The notes: generated from the letters alone by a model not told the origin. A stretch of 64,000 nucleotides of DNA from Mesorhizobium sp. CU3 (GCF_006442965.1 NZ_VFWX01000012.1:124001-188000); one strand, 5' to 3'; counted from the stretch's first letter, positions 51,243 to 61,237 are shown. A program made the numbers and translations.

Positions 51243-51536
51243 ATGCACAAGAGTCCGCCGGAGATCGGAGAGTACAATTCCCTAAAGGAGCAGTCCGGCT
51301 ACGCCCGTCCGGTCGAAGATTTCGGAAAATCGGAGCTCAGCGAGGATCATCTGGGCAATCTTGAACGCATGCTTGGCATGCTCATCCAACGCCGGCGCTA
51401 TCTCGCGCAGGAGGCGATCGCCTACCAGATGACATTCATGGGCAGGTCGTATGACATCGCCAAGATCCAGCCGATCATCGAGGCTATGCAAGCGGCGATC
51501 GCGCATGAGAAGGATCTGGGCGCGAGAAACAGTTAA
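51243..51536 (+). CDS. Small helical protein of unknown function
   Basis: A 97-residue protein, start fixed by AAGGAG before ATG 51243. The sequence is mostly predicted helix: DHLGNLERMLGMLIQRRRYLAQEAIAYQMTFMGRSYDIAKIQPIIEAMQAAIAHEKDLGA. It has no signal, membrane segment or cysteine. I do not recognise the family. It follows the cupin gene after 41 bases with a strong ribosome site, so it is probably translated from the same message. The leucine- and glutamate-rich helix could be a small oligomerising or adaptor protein. Confidence 0.68.
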   Translation: MHKSPPEIGEYNSLKEQSGYARPVEDFGKSELSEDHLGNLERMLGMLIQRRRYLAQEAIAYQMTFMGRSYDIAKIQPIIEAMQAAIAHEKDLGARNS

Positions 51537-51600
51537 GGCAAGTCACGATATCCGAGCGGCACACATGAAGCACGCCGGACCGTTACGCTGCGCACACTCC

Positions 51601-52452
51601 TCATCGGCCGACCTTAGGCCGCTTGCCCTTGTTGGTCGAGACGGAGTCGATAGGCGTGCCCGAGAGGATTTCCTCGACACCAATTCTCATCTTAACAAGC
51701 GCCGGTCCGATTATCTCGGCAATCGTTTGCTCGTCGATAACCTCGGCGGTCCCGCCGCAAGAGAACGCAAGAGGCGGAGACCCATCGATGGGGGTAAACG
51801 GAACACCGACGGCTTTGATGTAGCTGTGCCAAGTGCCCAAGGCTGTGACGTAGCCCACACGGGCATACTGGTCCAGGGCTTGTTCGAGTAACTTCGAAAA
51901 GGTTGCTCTTTCGCTCCTCGCGCGAGGCAGGAACCGGTGTTTCAGCAGCTTTCGTTGCTCTTCAGGGAGGCCGACCAAATAGGCCAGGCCCATACCGCTG
52001 TTCCACAGAGGGACCCTTGACCCGACATTGAGTCTCAGCGTCAGCAAGCTTTCAGATCTGCAGTTGGAGATATAGACCATTTCGTCATAGTCGCGGGTTC
52101 CAAGCGCGACCGCTGCGCCGGTTTTGTCAGCCAGTGCCTGCATGAGCGGGCGCGAAACGTGGACGATGGCGTTTGAACTCAAAGCGGTGTAGCCAAGCGA
52201 GATTGTCGCCGCACCGAGGCTGTAGCGTCCAAGGGTTTCATCGTACACGAGATAGCCTAGGCCCGCGAGTGTGTAGGTTAGTCGCGACACAGTCGCTTTC
52301 GGCAGCCCCGTGCGGGCCATAAGTTCTAAGTTTCCAAGCGACGCGTCGCCCGGGCGGAAGCTTCGCAATACTTGCAGCCCACGCACCAGTGACGTTGAGA
52401 AGCCCTCGCTCTCGCCAGCGTCGTCAATAGGGTTACTCAGTCGCTTTCGCAA
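51601..52452 (-). CDS. IclR family transcriptional regulator (copy A)
   Basis: A 283-residue IclR-type regulator. The N-terminal winged helix (TSLVRGLQVLRSF, NLELMARTGLPKATVSRLTYTLAGLGYLVYDETLGRYSLG) is standard, and the effector domain has AVALGTRDYDEMVYI and PLAFSCGG, where a Cys is usual in the ligand pocket. The start is a TTG (TTG CGA AAG CGA) with GAGGAA before it. The second copy at 56111 starts the same way, and both share nearly the whole of the DNA-binding domain and much of the rest. It is divergent from the amine-oxidase-like gene. Confidence 0.92.
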   Translation of the reverse strand: MRKRLSNPIDDAGESEGFSTSLVRGLQVLRSFRPGDASLGNLELMARTGLPKATVSRLTYTLAGLGYLVYDETLGRYSLGAATISLGYTALSSNAIVHVSRPLMQALADKTGAAVALGTRDYDEMVYISNCRSESLLTLRLNVGSRVPLWNSGMGLAYLVGLPEEQRKLLKHRFLPRARSERATFSKLLEQALDQYARVGYVTALGTWHSYIKAVGVPFTPIDGSPPLAFSCGGTAEVIDEQTIAEIIGPALVKMRIGVEEILSGTPIDSVSTNKGKRPKVGR

Positions 52453-52881
52453 ATTGGTTTCCTCGATCCTACGTCGGCATGCTGTACCCTAGTAACAGCA
52501 CCTACGTGAAGGCTTTCCTTTCCAAGTGCGGTTAGGTTCACCAAACACTTCCCGATGCTCTTCCCTCTCTGTGAAGGTCATAAACGAGCGGTTTTTCAAA
52601 GCCGGTGCGGAAACTTCCGAATAGCAGACGACGTCCCCATCTGACCAAGTCGGTACGGCAAACTCGCCAGACGACACATGGTGATACAGACGTGTCATTT
52701 TGGGCGACGAACTACAAAAGATCGTGTTCGAGCTTCTATGTCGCTACGACCTCTGTGAAGATCGGGCTGCACTAACGCTGGCCCGATGAGTCTTGACAAA
52801 ATCCGATTAATGTCAGATTTCCTGAGAGGTGGCGCCAACCAGTCGCATGGCCGGTCGGTGTCCGCGAAAGGAAAACACCGC
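52453..52881. other. Divergent promoter region between IclR-A and the FAD gene
   Basis: This region of 429 bases holds TTGACA at 52793-52798 as a possible -35 box, immediately followed by the shared motif at 52808, a place where a repressor would block RNA polymerase. A 69-codon frame on the minus strand (52489-52698) has no ribosome site and no known relatives that I recognise, so it is not called. Confidence 0.45.
52808..52820 (+). promoter_or_regulatory. Shared 13-bp motif, copy 5 (TAATGTCAGATTT)
   Basis: It lies 62 bases before ATG 52882 and 10 bases after a TTGACA box, that is, inside the putative promoter. Confidence 0.47.
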
Positions 52882-54306
52882 ATGGAAGTAGTGATACCGA
52901 ACACTTCGGCGGAAAAGCTGTCTGGCGGGTCCATTCTCAACCGTTCCCGCTCACATTGGTGGAACACCTCCGACTCCTATCAACCTTCTGCCCCCCTTGT
53001 CGGCCAAGCCGATGTCGACGTCTGCATCGTTGGAGGCGGTATCAACGGCCTATCGACGGCGTATCATCTGAAGAAGCTCGAACCCTCTTTGGAAGTCGCA
53101 TTGCTCGAGGCCGAGGTCGTCGGCTTTGGTGCGAGCGGCCGAAACGCCGGGCAGATCATCATGAAGTTTGGAGGCACATCACCCGAGCGCCTTGTCGGGA
53201 GCTATGGGGCCGAAAGGGCGCGTGAGGCGTGGAACTACATCCACCGTGGCATAGCCCTGATCCAAGACCTTCGTCTGGATGAAGACATCGACTGTGACTA
53301 TGCAAATACGGGAACGATGAACGTCTGCCTGCGCATCGAGGGTGACGGGCACGTGGACGAGGCCATGCGGCTGATGGAGCGGATGGGGCAGTCGCAATAT
53401 GTTGCTTACGTTGAAAGCGAGCGGGTCGAGCAGGAACTCGGTAGCAACCAGTTTGGCGCCGCTTACCATGAGTCGCGGGGAGGCCAGTTCAACCCGCTTA
53501 AGCTGGTGCGTGGCCTCAAACGCGCTGCCGAGCGCCGAGGCGCCAGAGTCTACGAGAATTCGCCGGTGGCATCGATCGACACCACGGAAAATTTGATGAC
53601 GCTACATACGGGACTCGGCGTAATCCGCTGCAAGAAACTGGTTCTGGCGACAAACGCCTTCACTCATTTGCTACCCGGCGCTAGGCGGCTCGGCCTTGCC
53701 CGCGAGCAGACGCCTCTGATGGTCAAGGGGGTCATCACGCAACCCCTCTCACCACAGCAATGGGAAAGGGTCGGGTGGCCCCGACGAGCGGGCATTAACA
53801 TCCATTCGGACCTGTTCTACTCGTTCGCGCCGACGGCGGATGGTCGAATCCTTTATGTCGGGGGCTACTACACCTCTGCACCGTGGGACCGGAATCTCGC
53901 CCCAGAGATCGACACTCGCCTCAAGCGGGTTGGCCCCGACCACCTGGCGGCCTTCTTTCCCGCGCTGTACGGCGTCGGCGTCGCGCAGACGTGGGGAGGG
54001 CCTATCTCGATCACACCCGACTGGATTCCTCATGTCGGCGAAGCCAGGGACCCGCGCATCCTCTACGCTTGCGGCTGCTGGGGCAACGGCATGCCCTGCG
54101 GGATGCAGAACGGTCGTACGCTCGCCGAGCTCGCCTTGGGAAAGCATACGGAGAACGCTGACGCTTGGTTCGTGACCCGCAAGAAGCGGAAATGGCCGAG
54201 CCGTATTCTCGCCGCGTTCCTGGCCAAAGGCGTCATTCGCAAACGTCACGTCGCCAATCGCAGAATCGGTGGGCGGATGACCCCGCCGCTCCGTTTTCCG
54301 CGCTAG
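52882..54306 (+). CDS. FAD-dependent oxidoreductase, amine oxidase-like (PuuB/DAO family)
   Basis: A 474-residue DAO-family flavoprotein. A short leader with WWNTS is followed by DVCIVGGGINGLSTAYHLKK (FAD motif), LEAEVVGFGASGRNAGQI, where DAO relatives have G-A-SGRN, GYYTSAP and the C-terminal flavin end GCWGNGMPCGMQNGRTLAELALG. Relatives oxidise gamma-glutamylputrescine, sarcosine-like N-alkyl amines or betaine-derived compounds. The start at 52882 follows GAAAGGA and lies downstream of the promoter; the longer frame would start upstream of the -35 box. With the PotD-type importer and the demethylase-like enzyme it suggests amine catabolism. Confidence 0.88.
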   Translation: MEVVIPNTSAEKLSGGSILNRSRSHWWNTSDSYQPSAPLVGQADVDVCIVGGGINGLSTAYHLKKLEPSLEVALLEAEVVGFGASGRNAGQIIMKFGGTSPERLVGSYGAERAREAWNYIHRGIALIQDLRLDEDIDCDYANTGTMNVCLRIEGDGHVDEAMRLMERMGQSQYVAYVESERVEQELGSNQFGAAYHESRGGQFNPLKLVRGLKRAAERRGARVYENSPVASIDTTENLMTLHTGLGVIRCKKLVLATNAFTHLLPGARRLGLAREQTPLMVKGVITQPLSPQQWERVGWPRRAGINIHSDLFYSFAPTADGRILYVGGYYTSAPWDRNLAPEIDTRLKRVGPDHLAAFFPALYGVGVAQTWGGPISITPDWIPHVGEARDPRILYACGCWGNGMPCGMQNGRTLAELALGKHTENADAWFVTRKKRKWPSRILAAFLAKGVIRKRHVANRRIGGRMTPPLRFPR

Positions 54307-54470
54307 ACTTTTTACGTGTCAATGATTCGCCAAACGTGTGGACTGAGGTTCAGCTTTGCTGAGGTCGTTGAAGACACGCTGGAGCCGACGGACTCGAACT
54401 CAGGACATCACACGCCTTTGCAACAAGGCCGTGCATGCTTGGGGAAACCGCCAAAGGGAAAGCTGCTCAG

Positions 54471-55676
<1,206 letters not shown>

Positions 55677-55936
55677 CCGCTTCGCACCATTCATGGGAGA
55701 TGGAATGGACGGTCGCAGCGGCTGGGACAATGATCGAATTTTGGCGGCCTACGAAATCGATATGCGGATCCCACGCTACGCGTTAGCGAAACCGAAGCTG
55801 CTGCGCGCATGGCCGGCATCTTGCAGCCAAGCGCGTCATGTTGTCGATGCTGCAGCCCTGGGGGCAACCACGAACAGACGGCTGAAAGACGTATCAGGTG
55901 CCGTCGATGTGGTATCCAGCTGATTGGTGTCAACCG

Positions 55937-55956
55937 GCGTTCAAAATTTTGCACGC
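55937..55956. promoter_or_regulatory. 20-bp near-perfect palindrome GCGTTCAAAATTTTGCACGC
   Basis: The centre CAAAATTTTG is perfect, the outer GCGT and ACGC also pair, and only one position on each arm disagrees. It lies about 155 bases before the IclR-B start and may be its own operator or a site for another dimeric regulator. Confidence 0.42.
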
Positions 55957-55977
55957 CGAAACACACCTATGTCCTCA

Positions 55978-55997
55978 CATTTTCGATCCGGAAAATG
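55978..55997. promoter_or_regulatory. Palindrome CATTTTC-N6-GAAAATG
   Basis: Two perfect 7-base arms around GATCCG lie about 115 bases before the IclR-B start. The half-sites end in TTC/GAA as IclR sites do, so autoregulation by IclR-B is plausible. Confidence 0.42.
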
Positions 55998-56110
55998 ATA
56001 TTGGAGCGAATATTTCAGTTAAGAGGAGAGGGTTGGCTCGCCAAGCAATGCTAGGCGCTATATATCGACACGCCGGTGGTCGAATCCGGTTTGGAGGAAA
56101 TGGAGGCCAA

Positions 56111-56941
56111 TTGCGCAAGCGGACCAAATTCGACCCCAATGACGATACGTTAAACGGTGAGGGCTTCTCGACGTCTCTCGTTCGTGGGCTGCAGATACTC
56201 AGGGCCTTTGGCAGCGGGGATCCACCCCTGGGCAATCTGGACCTGATGGAGAGGACCGGACTACCAAAGGCCACCGTCTCCAGGCTCACTTATACGCTTT
56301 CTGCGCTGGGCTATCTGGTCTACGACGAAGCCCTTAGGCGATACAGTCTGGGAACCGCATCGGTGTCGCTTGGCTATACCGCCCTTAGCTCGAATCCCGT
56401 GGTGCATGTTTCTCGGCCCCTTATGCATGCGCTTGCTCGCGAAACCGGTGCTGCTGTCGCGCTGGCAGGGCTAGAGCAGAACGAAATGGTCTACCTGTCC
56501 AATTGCCGCTCCGAAAGCCTTGTCACGCTTCGGCTGAATTTGGGTTCGCGACTTCCGCTGTGGAACAGCGGCATGGGTCTGGCCTTTCTCGTCGGTCTAA
56601 CGGACGACGAGCGAGACGAATTAAAGCGGAATTTTCTACCAAAGAACCGTGTCGAGCGAGCAGAGATGATCAAATTGCTCGATGACGCGCTCGCCCAATA
56701 CGCTCGGCTTGGATACATCACCGCGTTCGGCACTTGGCAGAGACATATCAGAGCGGTTGGAATCCCATTCCGACCACGCGATGGATCGCCCCCGGTAGCG
56801 TTCACCTGTGGTGGGATCGCGGAAATCATCGACTCGAAATCGGCACGACAGAAAATCGGACCGGCCCTGATGGATCTGAGGGAAAAGCTAGAATCTCTCC
56901 TAGAGGGAAGAAACAATATAGCGATCGGTGACGAAATCTGA
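56111..56941 (+). CDS. IclR family transcriptional regulator (copy B)
   Basis: A 276-residue IclR-type regulator from a TTG start that mirrors copy A (TTG CGC AAG CGG) with GGAGG just before it; ATG 56045 would give a longer, unmatched leader. The winged helix is GFSTSLVRGLQILRAFGSGDPPLGNLDLMERTGLPKATVSRLTYTLSALGYLVYDE, and the effector domain has PLWNSGMGLAFLVGL and VAFTCGGIAEI, again with a pocket Cys. It is closely related to IclR-A at 51601. Its position next to the CoA-transferase/monooxygenase pair, which carries two IclR-like sites, suggests that it controls them. Confidence 0.92.
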   Translation: MRKRTKFDPNDDTLNGEGFSTSLVRGLQILRAFGSGDPPLGNLDLMERTGLPKATVSRLTYTLSALGYLVYDEALRRYSLGTASVSLGYTALSSNPVVHVSRPLMHALARETGAAVALAGLEQNEMVYLSNCRSESLVTLRLNLGSRLPLWNSGMGLAFLVGLTDDERDELKRNFLPKNRVERAEMIKLLDDALAQYARLGYITAFGTWQRHIRAVGIPFRPRDGSPPVAFTCGGIAEIIDSKSARQKIGPALMDLREKLESLLEGRNNIAIGDEI

Positions 56942-57110
56942 GCAAATTAATGACGCACTGATGCGACATAGTTGGATAGTTCAAGCCAGATTGTCGCCTA
57001 CAGCCAATCCGGTCGCTCTGCTCGGGCGAGTTGCCTATTGATCGTTGGCGGGCGTGTTCACGACTGCCTATCTCCAGAAGAAGATGGATCCCCTGCTTGA
57101 CTTTGCGCGA

Positions 57111-58430
57111 CTACGATGCGTCGGGCTTTCCTGTTTCACGCAACTGCGCCCACGACGCTGCGGCGCCGGTCTCGTCTGGGGGCGAGCTCAATAAATTCTC
57201 AAAAGAGGCCACAGCACCCGACTCTTCGAGCGCCGCGATTCTCGCCGCGGAATAGTGGAGTACCTCCGCAAGCACCTCTCGCGTGTTCTCGCCAAGCATT
57301 GGCGGTGCGCGGTGAGCTGACGTTTTTTGGGCAGCAAGCCCATGAGCTGGACCTACCAGGGAGACTTTGCCGAGGTGCGCACTATCGAGAAGCTGTACGA
57401 TGCCACGTTCTTTTGCGGTCTCGCTGGTCAACGCCTCGGCAACTGTTTTCACGACCCCTGAGGGTACTTCCGCCGTCGCGCAGGCCTTCATCCAGTTTTC
57501 TCTCGAATCAATTCGAAAAATCTCTTCGAGGATTGGGATCAGTTCGTCGCGATTCTTCGCGCGGCCATTCGCCGTGCGAAAGCGAGGATCCTGGGACAGT
57601 TCCGGCCGGGAGATTACCTTATTACATAGCGCTGCGAATTGACGGTCGTTTCCGACCGCCAGCGCAAAGCTTCCGTCTACGCAGTCGAAAATCTGGTATG
57701 GCACCACTGTGGGGTGAGCATTGCCGTATCGCTTCACCTCGGCCCCGGTGTTGAGGAAGCCGCTACCAACATTAATCAACAAGTTGAGCGCCGTATCGAT
57801 GAGCGCGACATCGAGGTGCTGACCCAGACCTGTTTCCTGCCGCTGGTAAAGCGCCGCCAAGATCGACTGCGCCGCAATCATTCCGCAAGTCACGTCAGTG
57901 ATGGCGACGCCGAAGCGAAGCGGCTGTCCTTCGCTTTCGCCGGTGATCGACATTAGTCCGCTTTCTGCCTGCACCACGAAGTCGTAACCTGGCCGCCGGG
58001 CATCGGACGTGTCTCTGCCGTAGCCGGAGATCGAGCAATAGATCAATCGTGGGTTCGACTGTCGCAATTGCTCATATCCAACGCCAAGACGCTCTGCGGT
58101 GCCGACGCGAAAGTTCTCGACAACAACATCGCAATTGCGAGCCAGATCAAGGACAACTTCAAGTCCTTCACGAGTCTTCAGATCGATAGCGAGAGAACGC
58201 TTGCCGCGATTCGCGCAAAGGTAATATGTGCTTGTGCCTTTGTAGCTTGGAACCGACCAAGCGCGAGTGTCGTCGCCGCCGTCGATGTTCTCGACCTTCC
58301 AAACCTCGGCACCGAGATCTGCTAGGGTCATGGTCGCCCAGGGGCCAGCCAGCACCCGTGACAAATCGAGAACTTTGATCCCTTCTAACGGCAGGCGGGC
58401 CGTGGCTGCACTGCGATATGCCAAGTTCAT
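57111..58430 (-). CDS. CaiB/BaiF (formyl-CoA transferase-type) CoA-transferase
   Basis: A 439-residue family III CoA-transferase. The N-terminus LPLEGIKVLDLSRVLAGPWATMTLADLGAEVWKVE is standard. VVENFRVGTAERLGVGYEQLRQSNPRLIYCSISGYG and RRPGYDFVVQAESG follow, where the Asp of PGYDF is the residue that forms the acyl-enzyme anhydride in this family. QHLDVALIDTALNLL completes the signature. It moves CoA from one acyl donor to a carboxylic acid such as oxalate, crotonobetaine or an aromatic acid. The start at 58430 follows GGGAGGA. It is divergent from the flavin monooxygenase gene. Confidence 0.9.
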   Translation of the reverse strand: MNLAYRSAATARLPLEGIKVLDLSRVLAGPWATMTLADLGAEVWKVENIDGGDDTRAWSVPSYKGTSTYYLCANRGKRSLAIDLKTREGLEVVLDLARNCDVVVENFRVGTAERLGVGYEQLRQSNPRLIYCSISGYGRDTSDARRPGYDFVVQAESGLMSITGESEGQPLRFGVAITDVTCGMIAAQSILAALYQRQETGLGQHLDVALIDTALNLLINVGSGFLNTGAEVKRYGNAHPTVVPYQIFDCVDGSFALAVGNDRQFAALCNKVISRPELSQDPRFRTANGRAKNRDELIPILEEIFRIDSRENWMKACATAEVPSGVVKTVAEALTSETAKERGIVQLLDSAHLGKVSLVGPAHGLAAQKTSAHRAPPMLGENTREVLAEVLHYSAARIAALEESGAVASFENLLSSPPDETGAAASWAQLRETGKPDAS

Positions 58431-58506
58431 ATTCCTCCCGCCGCGAGCAGTCTTGTCGTCTTTAACGGCCATTCTGCCGTTCACCCTCGTCGGCGTCAAC
58501 CGATAT

Positions 58507-58526
58507 TGGAATTAGGTTCCGAAAAT
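58507..58526. promoter_or_regulatory. IclR-like operator, copy 1 (TGGAATTAGGTTCCGAAAAT)
   Basis: GGAA and TTCC face each other around TTAGG, close to the E. coli IclR pattern TGGAAATNATTTCCA. A second copy lies 104 bases away in the same divergent gap, with TGGAATT, GTTCCGAAA and their spacing all preserved. Confidence 0.55.
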
Positions 58527-58610
58527 GAACTGCTAAACCCATTGCGCTTTTCGGGGCGCTCGACGGCCGGCCGACTTTCTCGGTTTTGATAGCCCGACGA
58601 TGCAAATAAA

Positions 58611-58630
58611 TGGAATTGCGTTCCGAAATT
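58611..58630. promoter_or_regulatory. IclR-like operator, copy 2 (TGGAATTGCGTTCCGAAATT)
   Basis: It matches copy 1 at 17 of 20 bases and lies 89 bases before the monooxygenase start. Two sites about ten helical turns apart could bind a tetramer and form a loop that governs both divergent genes. Confidence 0.55.
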
Positions 58631-58718
58631 GGTTATGGTGCCACTTGTTTTCATCCAATTTGCAACTAAGCTGGACTGCGCTGCGCAGATCGATCTTGGT
58701 TCTCGGAGGCTTGGCTGG

Positions 58719-60032
58719 ATGGCGAGAGAAATGCACCTGGTGGGGTATTGCTGTGCAAGTCCCACCTGGCATCACAACGGATCATGGCGGCATTTTGAGA
58801 GCGACGGAGCGGACGCGCTGAAGCCAGAGCGGTACGAAACGATCGGCAGAATTTTGGAGCAAGGCAAATTCGACGGCATGTTCCTCGTCGACGTGCTGAT
58901 GCTGAACAGTTCCCATGGCGGGTCTTTTGTACCCAACCTGCGCGAACCAGGGCAGACTTGGCTCCTTGATCCGATGCAGCTGCTAGCTGCCATAGCTCGT
59001 GTGACGACGCATCTCGGACTAGCCGCGACGATGTCGACCTCATTTTACCATTCGTTCCATATCGCCCGGGCCTTCTCCACACTTGATCACATCAGCGGGG
59101 GGAGGGCCGGCTGGAACTGCGTCACATCCACCAGCGATCTGGAGGCCCAGAATTTCGGCATGGATCGCCTGATGGACAAGAATGTGCGTTACGATTTCGC
59201 CGACGAGGTTTTGGAGGCATGCCACGCGCTTTGGCGCAGTTGGGAGCCGGGCGCCCTCATCCTTGACCGGGAAAAGGGCGTCTACGCTGATCCCTCCAAG
59301 GTCCACTATGTCAATTATCAAGGCAAATACGTTAAAACGCGAGGTCCCCTGAACACCCCGCGCTCGCCGCAGGAATCGCCAGTCATCATGCAGGCCGGAT
59401 CCTCTGAACGAGGCCGGCAATTCGCCGCCCGCTGGGCTGAGGTTATCTTCACATTGCACGCCGACAAAAAGAACATGCAGGACTTCTACAGTGACATTAA
59501 GGCGCGCGTGGAAGCTGCCGGGCGCAGCCCGCACCACTGCGCAATCCTGCCCGCGGTGGATATCGTGATTGGTGAAACGGAAGCAATTGCTCGCGAGAAG
59601 GCCGACTATCTTAACTCATTCGTCAGTGCCGAGTTGGGCGTGGCTGAGATTTCGAATGCAGTCAATATCGATCTCTCTGGCCATCCCCTGGACAAACCGC
59701 TGGGTGAACTCGAAGTAACGCAGGGTGCGCGGGGGATGCTCGACATTATCTTGCAAGGTTCCGAAGGCAAGACTCTGCGCGACGCTGGCTACGCTTGGGG
59801 TGTTAGCCAGATGACGCCCCAACTGATCGGCACTCCGAAAATGATCGCCGATTACATGCAGGAATACTTCGAGGCTAACGCATGCGATGGATTTATTGTG
59901 TGCCCTTCGCTCAGTCCGTCTGCTTACACACAATTCGTCACGGGGGTTGTTCCGGAGCTTCAGAGGCGGGGAATCTATCGCAAGGACTATACTGGCCGCA
60001 CGTTCCGCGATCATCTGAGAAGCGGAACTTAA
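58719..60032 (+). CDS. NtaA/SnaA/DszA family FMN-dependent monooxygenase
   Basis: A 437-residue luciferase-like monooxygenase of the nitrilotriacetate/DszA group. Family marks are MHLVGYCCASPTWHHNGSWR, RYETIGRILEQGKFDGMFLVDVL, DPMQLLAAIARVTTHLGLAATMSTSFYHSFHIARAFSTLDHISGGRAGWNCVTS and PQESPVIMQAGSSERGRQFAARWAEVIF. It needs reduced FMN from a separate reductase, which is not encoded nearby. Substrates in this group are aminopolycarboxylates, sulfones or alkyl amines. The start at 58719 follows CGGAGG at nine bases. The ABC importer genes follow on the same strand after 131 bases, so importer and enzyme may serve one compound. Confidence 0.9.
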   Translation: MAREMHLVGYCCASPTWHHNGSWRHFESDGADALKPERYETIGRILEQGKFDGMFLVDVLMLNSSHGGSFVPNLREPGQTWLLDPMQLLAAIARVTTHLGLAATMSTSFYHSFHIARAFSTLDHISGGRAGWNCVTSTSDLEAQNFGMDRLMDKNVRYDFADEVLEACHALWRSWEPGALILDREKGVYADPSKVHYVNYQGKYVKTRGPLNTPRSPQESPVIMQAGSSERGRQFAARWAEVIFTLHADKKNMQDFYSDIKARVEAAGRSPHHCAILPAVDIVIGETEAIAREKADYLNSFVSAELGVAEISNAVNIDLSGHPLDKPLGELEVTQGARGMLDIILQGSEGKTLRDAGYAWGVSQMTPQLIGTPKMIADYMQEYFEANACDGFIVCPSLSPSAYTQFVTGVVPELQRRGIYRKDYTGRTFRDHLRSGT

Positions 60033-60163
60033 ATGGATTAGGGCGGGAGCTCTAACGACTTAGTATCCAGACGCAATGAAAATCAAAATCATAGGAAAGA
60101 CGGAATAAAAACAGAGAAACAGCAAGACTTAACGAAACGCAAAAAAGGGGAAAGAGGACTAAA

Positions 60164-61237
60164 ATGGCAAATAAAGCTAATTCAGGTAATCTGACCAGAC
60201 GCAAGGTACTGCAGTTCAGCGCCGGTGCCGTCGCTCTCTCGCTTCCCGGTCTGAGTATGCCGGCGCTAGCGCAGTCGAAGCCTACCGAATTGCTGGTGAC
60301 TGTCGGTGGTGGAGACTGGGGTGTTTTTATAAGGAAAGCGTTCTTTGATGACTACACCAAGCAGACCGGGATCAAGATCAATCCGCAACCTTTCAAGGGA
60401 TTGGCCGAACTCAAGGCCATGGTGGAGGCCAAGGCGTGGGGACAATTCGACCTTCTTCTAATGGCCGCGGGCGATGCAGCGATGGCCGAGGCGCAGGGCC
60501 TGGCCGAACCGATCGACTACAGTGTCGTTGACAAGAGCAGCTTCCTTCCAGGAACGACCTTCGATTGCTGGTTCCTCAATGACCTGGGGCCTGAAGTTAT
60601 CTCATGGAATACGGATGCGGTTCCGGAGGGCTCTGAACCGAAGAACTGGGTCGATTTCTTCAATCCGGAGAACAAAGCTCCGAGAGCCCTCTACAAGTCC
60701 GGCAACCAGACCCTTGATATCGCCGCCCTTGGGGGCGGAACTCCCTTGGACAAACTCTACCCGTTTGACATTGACAAGGCTCTGAAGACGCTCAGTGCGG
60801 TTCGCGAGCACATCGTCTGGTATGAAGGAGGGGCTCAGTCAGCCCAGATGATAGTCGATGGTACCGTCGATATGGCGATGCTGTGGATGAACCGTGCTGA
60901 CGCACTGGTCGTCGACAAGAAACCAGTGAAATTTATTCCTTACAATACCATTATGGATGGCGATGGGATCGTGATCCCAAAAGGACATCCCAAGAAGGCT
61001 GCTGCCATGGAATTTGCAGCCTTCATGGCGTCTCCAGAAGCACAGGCTCGTCTGACCAACCAGGTAGCCATGGGGCCGACCAACACCAAGGCCTTCCCTC
61101 TTGTCGAGCCTGACAAGCTTGCCAAGACGGCTAGCCATCCTGACAATTTTCCGAAGAACCGTCTTCAGGACTTCAAGTGGCTCGCTGAGAACACCGAGAA
61201 GATTACCAACGAGTTCAACAAATGGTTGATCGGTTGA
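60164..61237 (+). CDS. Polyamine-type ABC importer 2, Tat-exported binding protein
   Basis: A 357-residue binding protein. NLTRRKVLQFSAGAVALSLPGLSMPALAQ is a twin-arginine signal with the cut after ALAQ. The mature part begins LLVTVGGGDWGVFIRKAFFDDYTKQTGI, the PotD-like pattern, and has WNTDAVPEGSEPKNWVDFFNP and IDKALKTLSAVREHIVWYEGGAQSAQMI. AGAGGACTAAA precedes the ATG. The leader (60033-60163) is unusually A-rich and open, which favours high translation. It is the first gene of an importer whose cargo is unknown. Confidence 0.92.
   Translation: MANKANSGNLTRRKVLQFSAGAVALSLPGLSMPALAQSKPTELLVTVGGGDWGVFIRKAFFDDYTKQTGIKINPQPFKGLAELKAMVEAKAWGQFDLLLMAAGDAAMAEAQGLAEPIDYSVVDKSSFLPGTTFDCWFLNDLGPEVISWNTDAVPEGSEPKNWVDFFNPENKAPRALYKSGNQTLDIAALGGGTPLDKLYPFDIDKALKTLSAVREHIVWYEGGAQSAQMIVDGTVDMAMLWMNRADALVVDKKPVKFIPYNTIMDGDGIVIPKGHPKKAAAMEFAAFMASPEAQARLTNQVAMGPTNTKAFPLVEPDKLAKTASHPDNFPKNRLQDFKWLAENTEKITNEFNKWLIG

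Larger units (their letters stand above)
55677..56110. other. Intergenic region with two palindromes
   Basis: This region of 434 bases lies between the thiolase and IclR-B genes. The first 240 bases have only short frames. Two palindromes at 55937 and 55978 lie in the right half. GGAGG at 56102-56106 serves the TTG start at 56111. Confidence 0.45.

Noticed and set aside
52489..52698. A 69-codon minus-strand frame between IclR-A and the FAD gene.
   Set aside because: It has no ribosome binding site and no recognisable sequence, and it lies in what looks like a regulatory region.
54371..54393. A stretch whose complement ends like a tRNA 3' half (GTTCGAGTCC then GTCGGCTCC).
   Set aside because: The T-stem does not pair (CTGAG against CCGTC), and no anticodon or D-arm is found upstream. 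At most it is a short remnant of a tRNA end or attachment site, and I found no partner repeat in the window.
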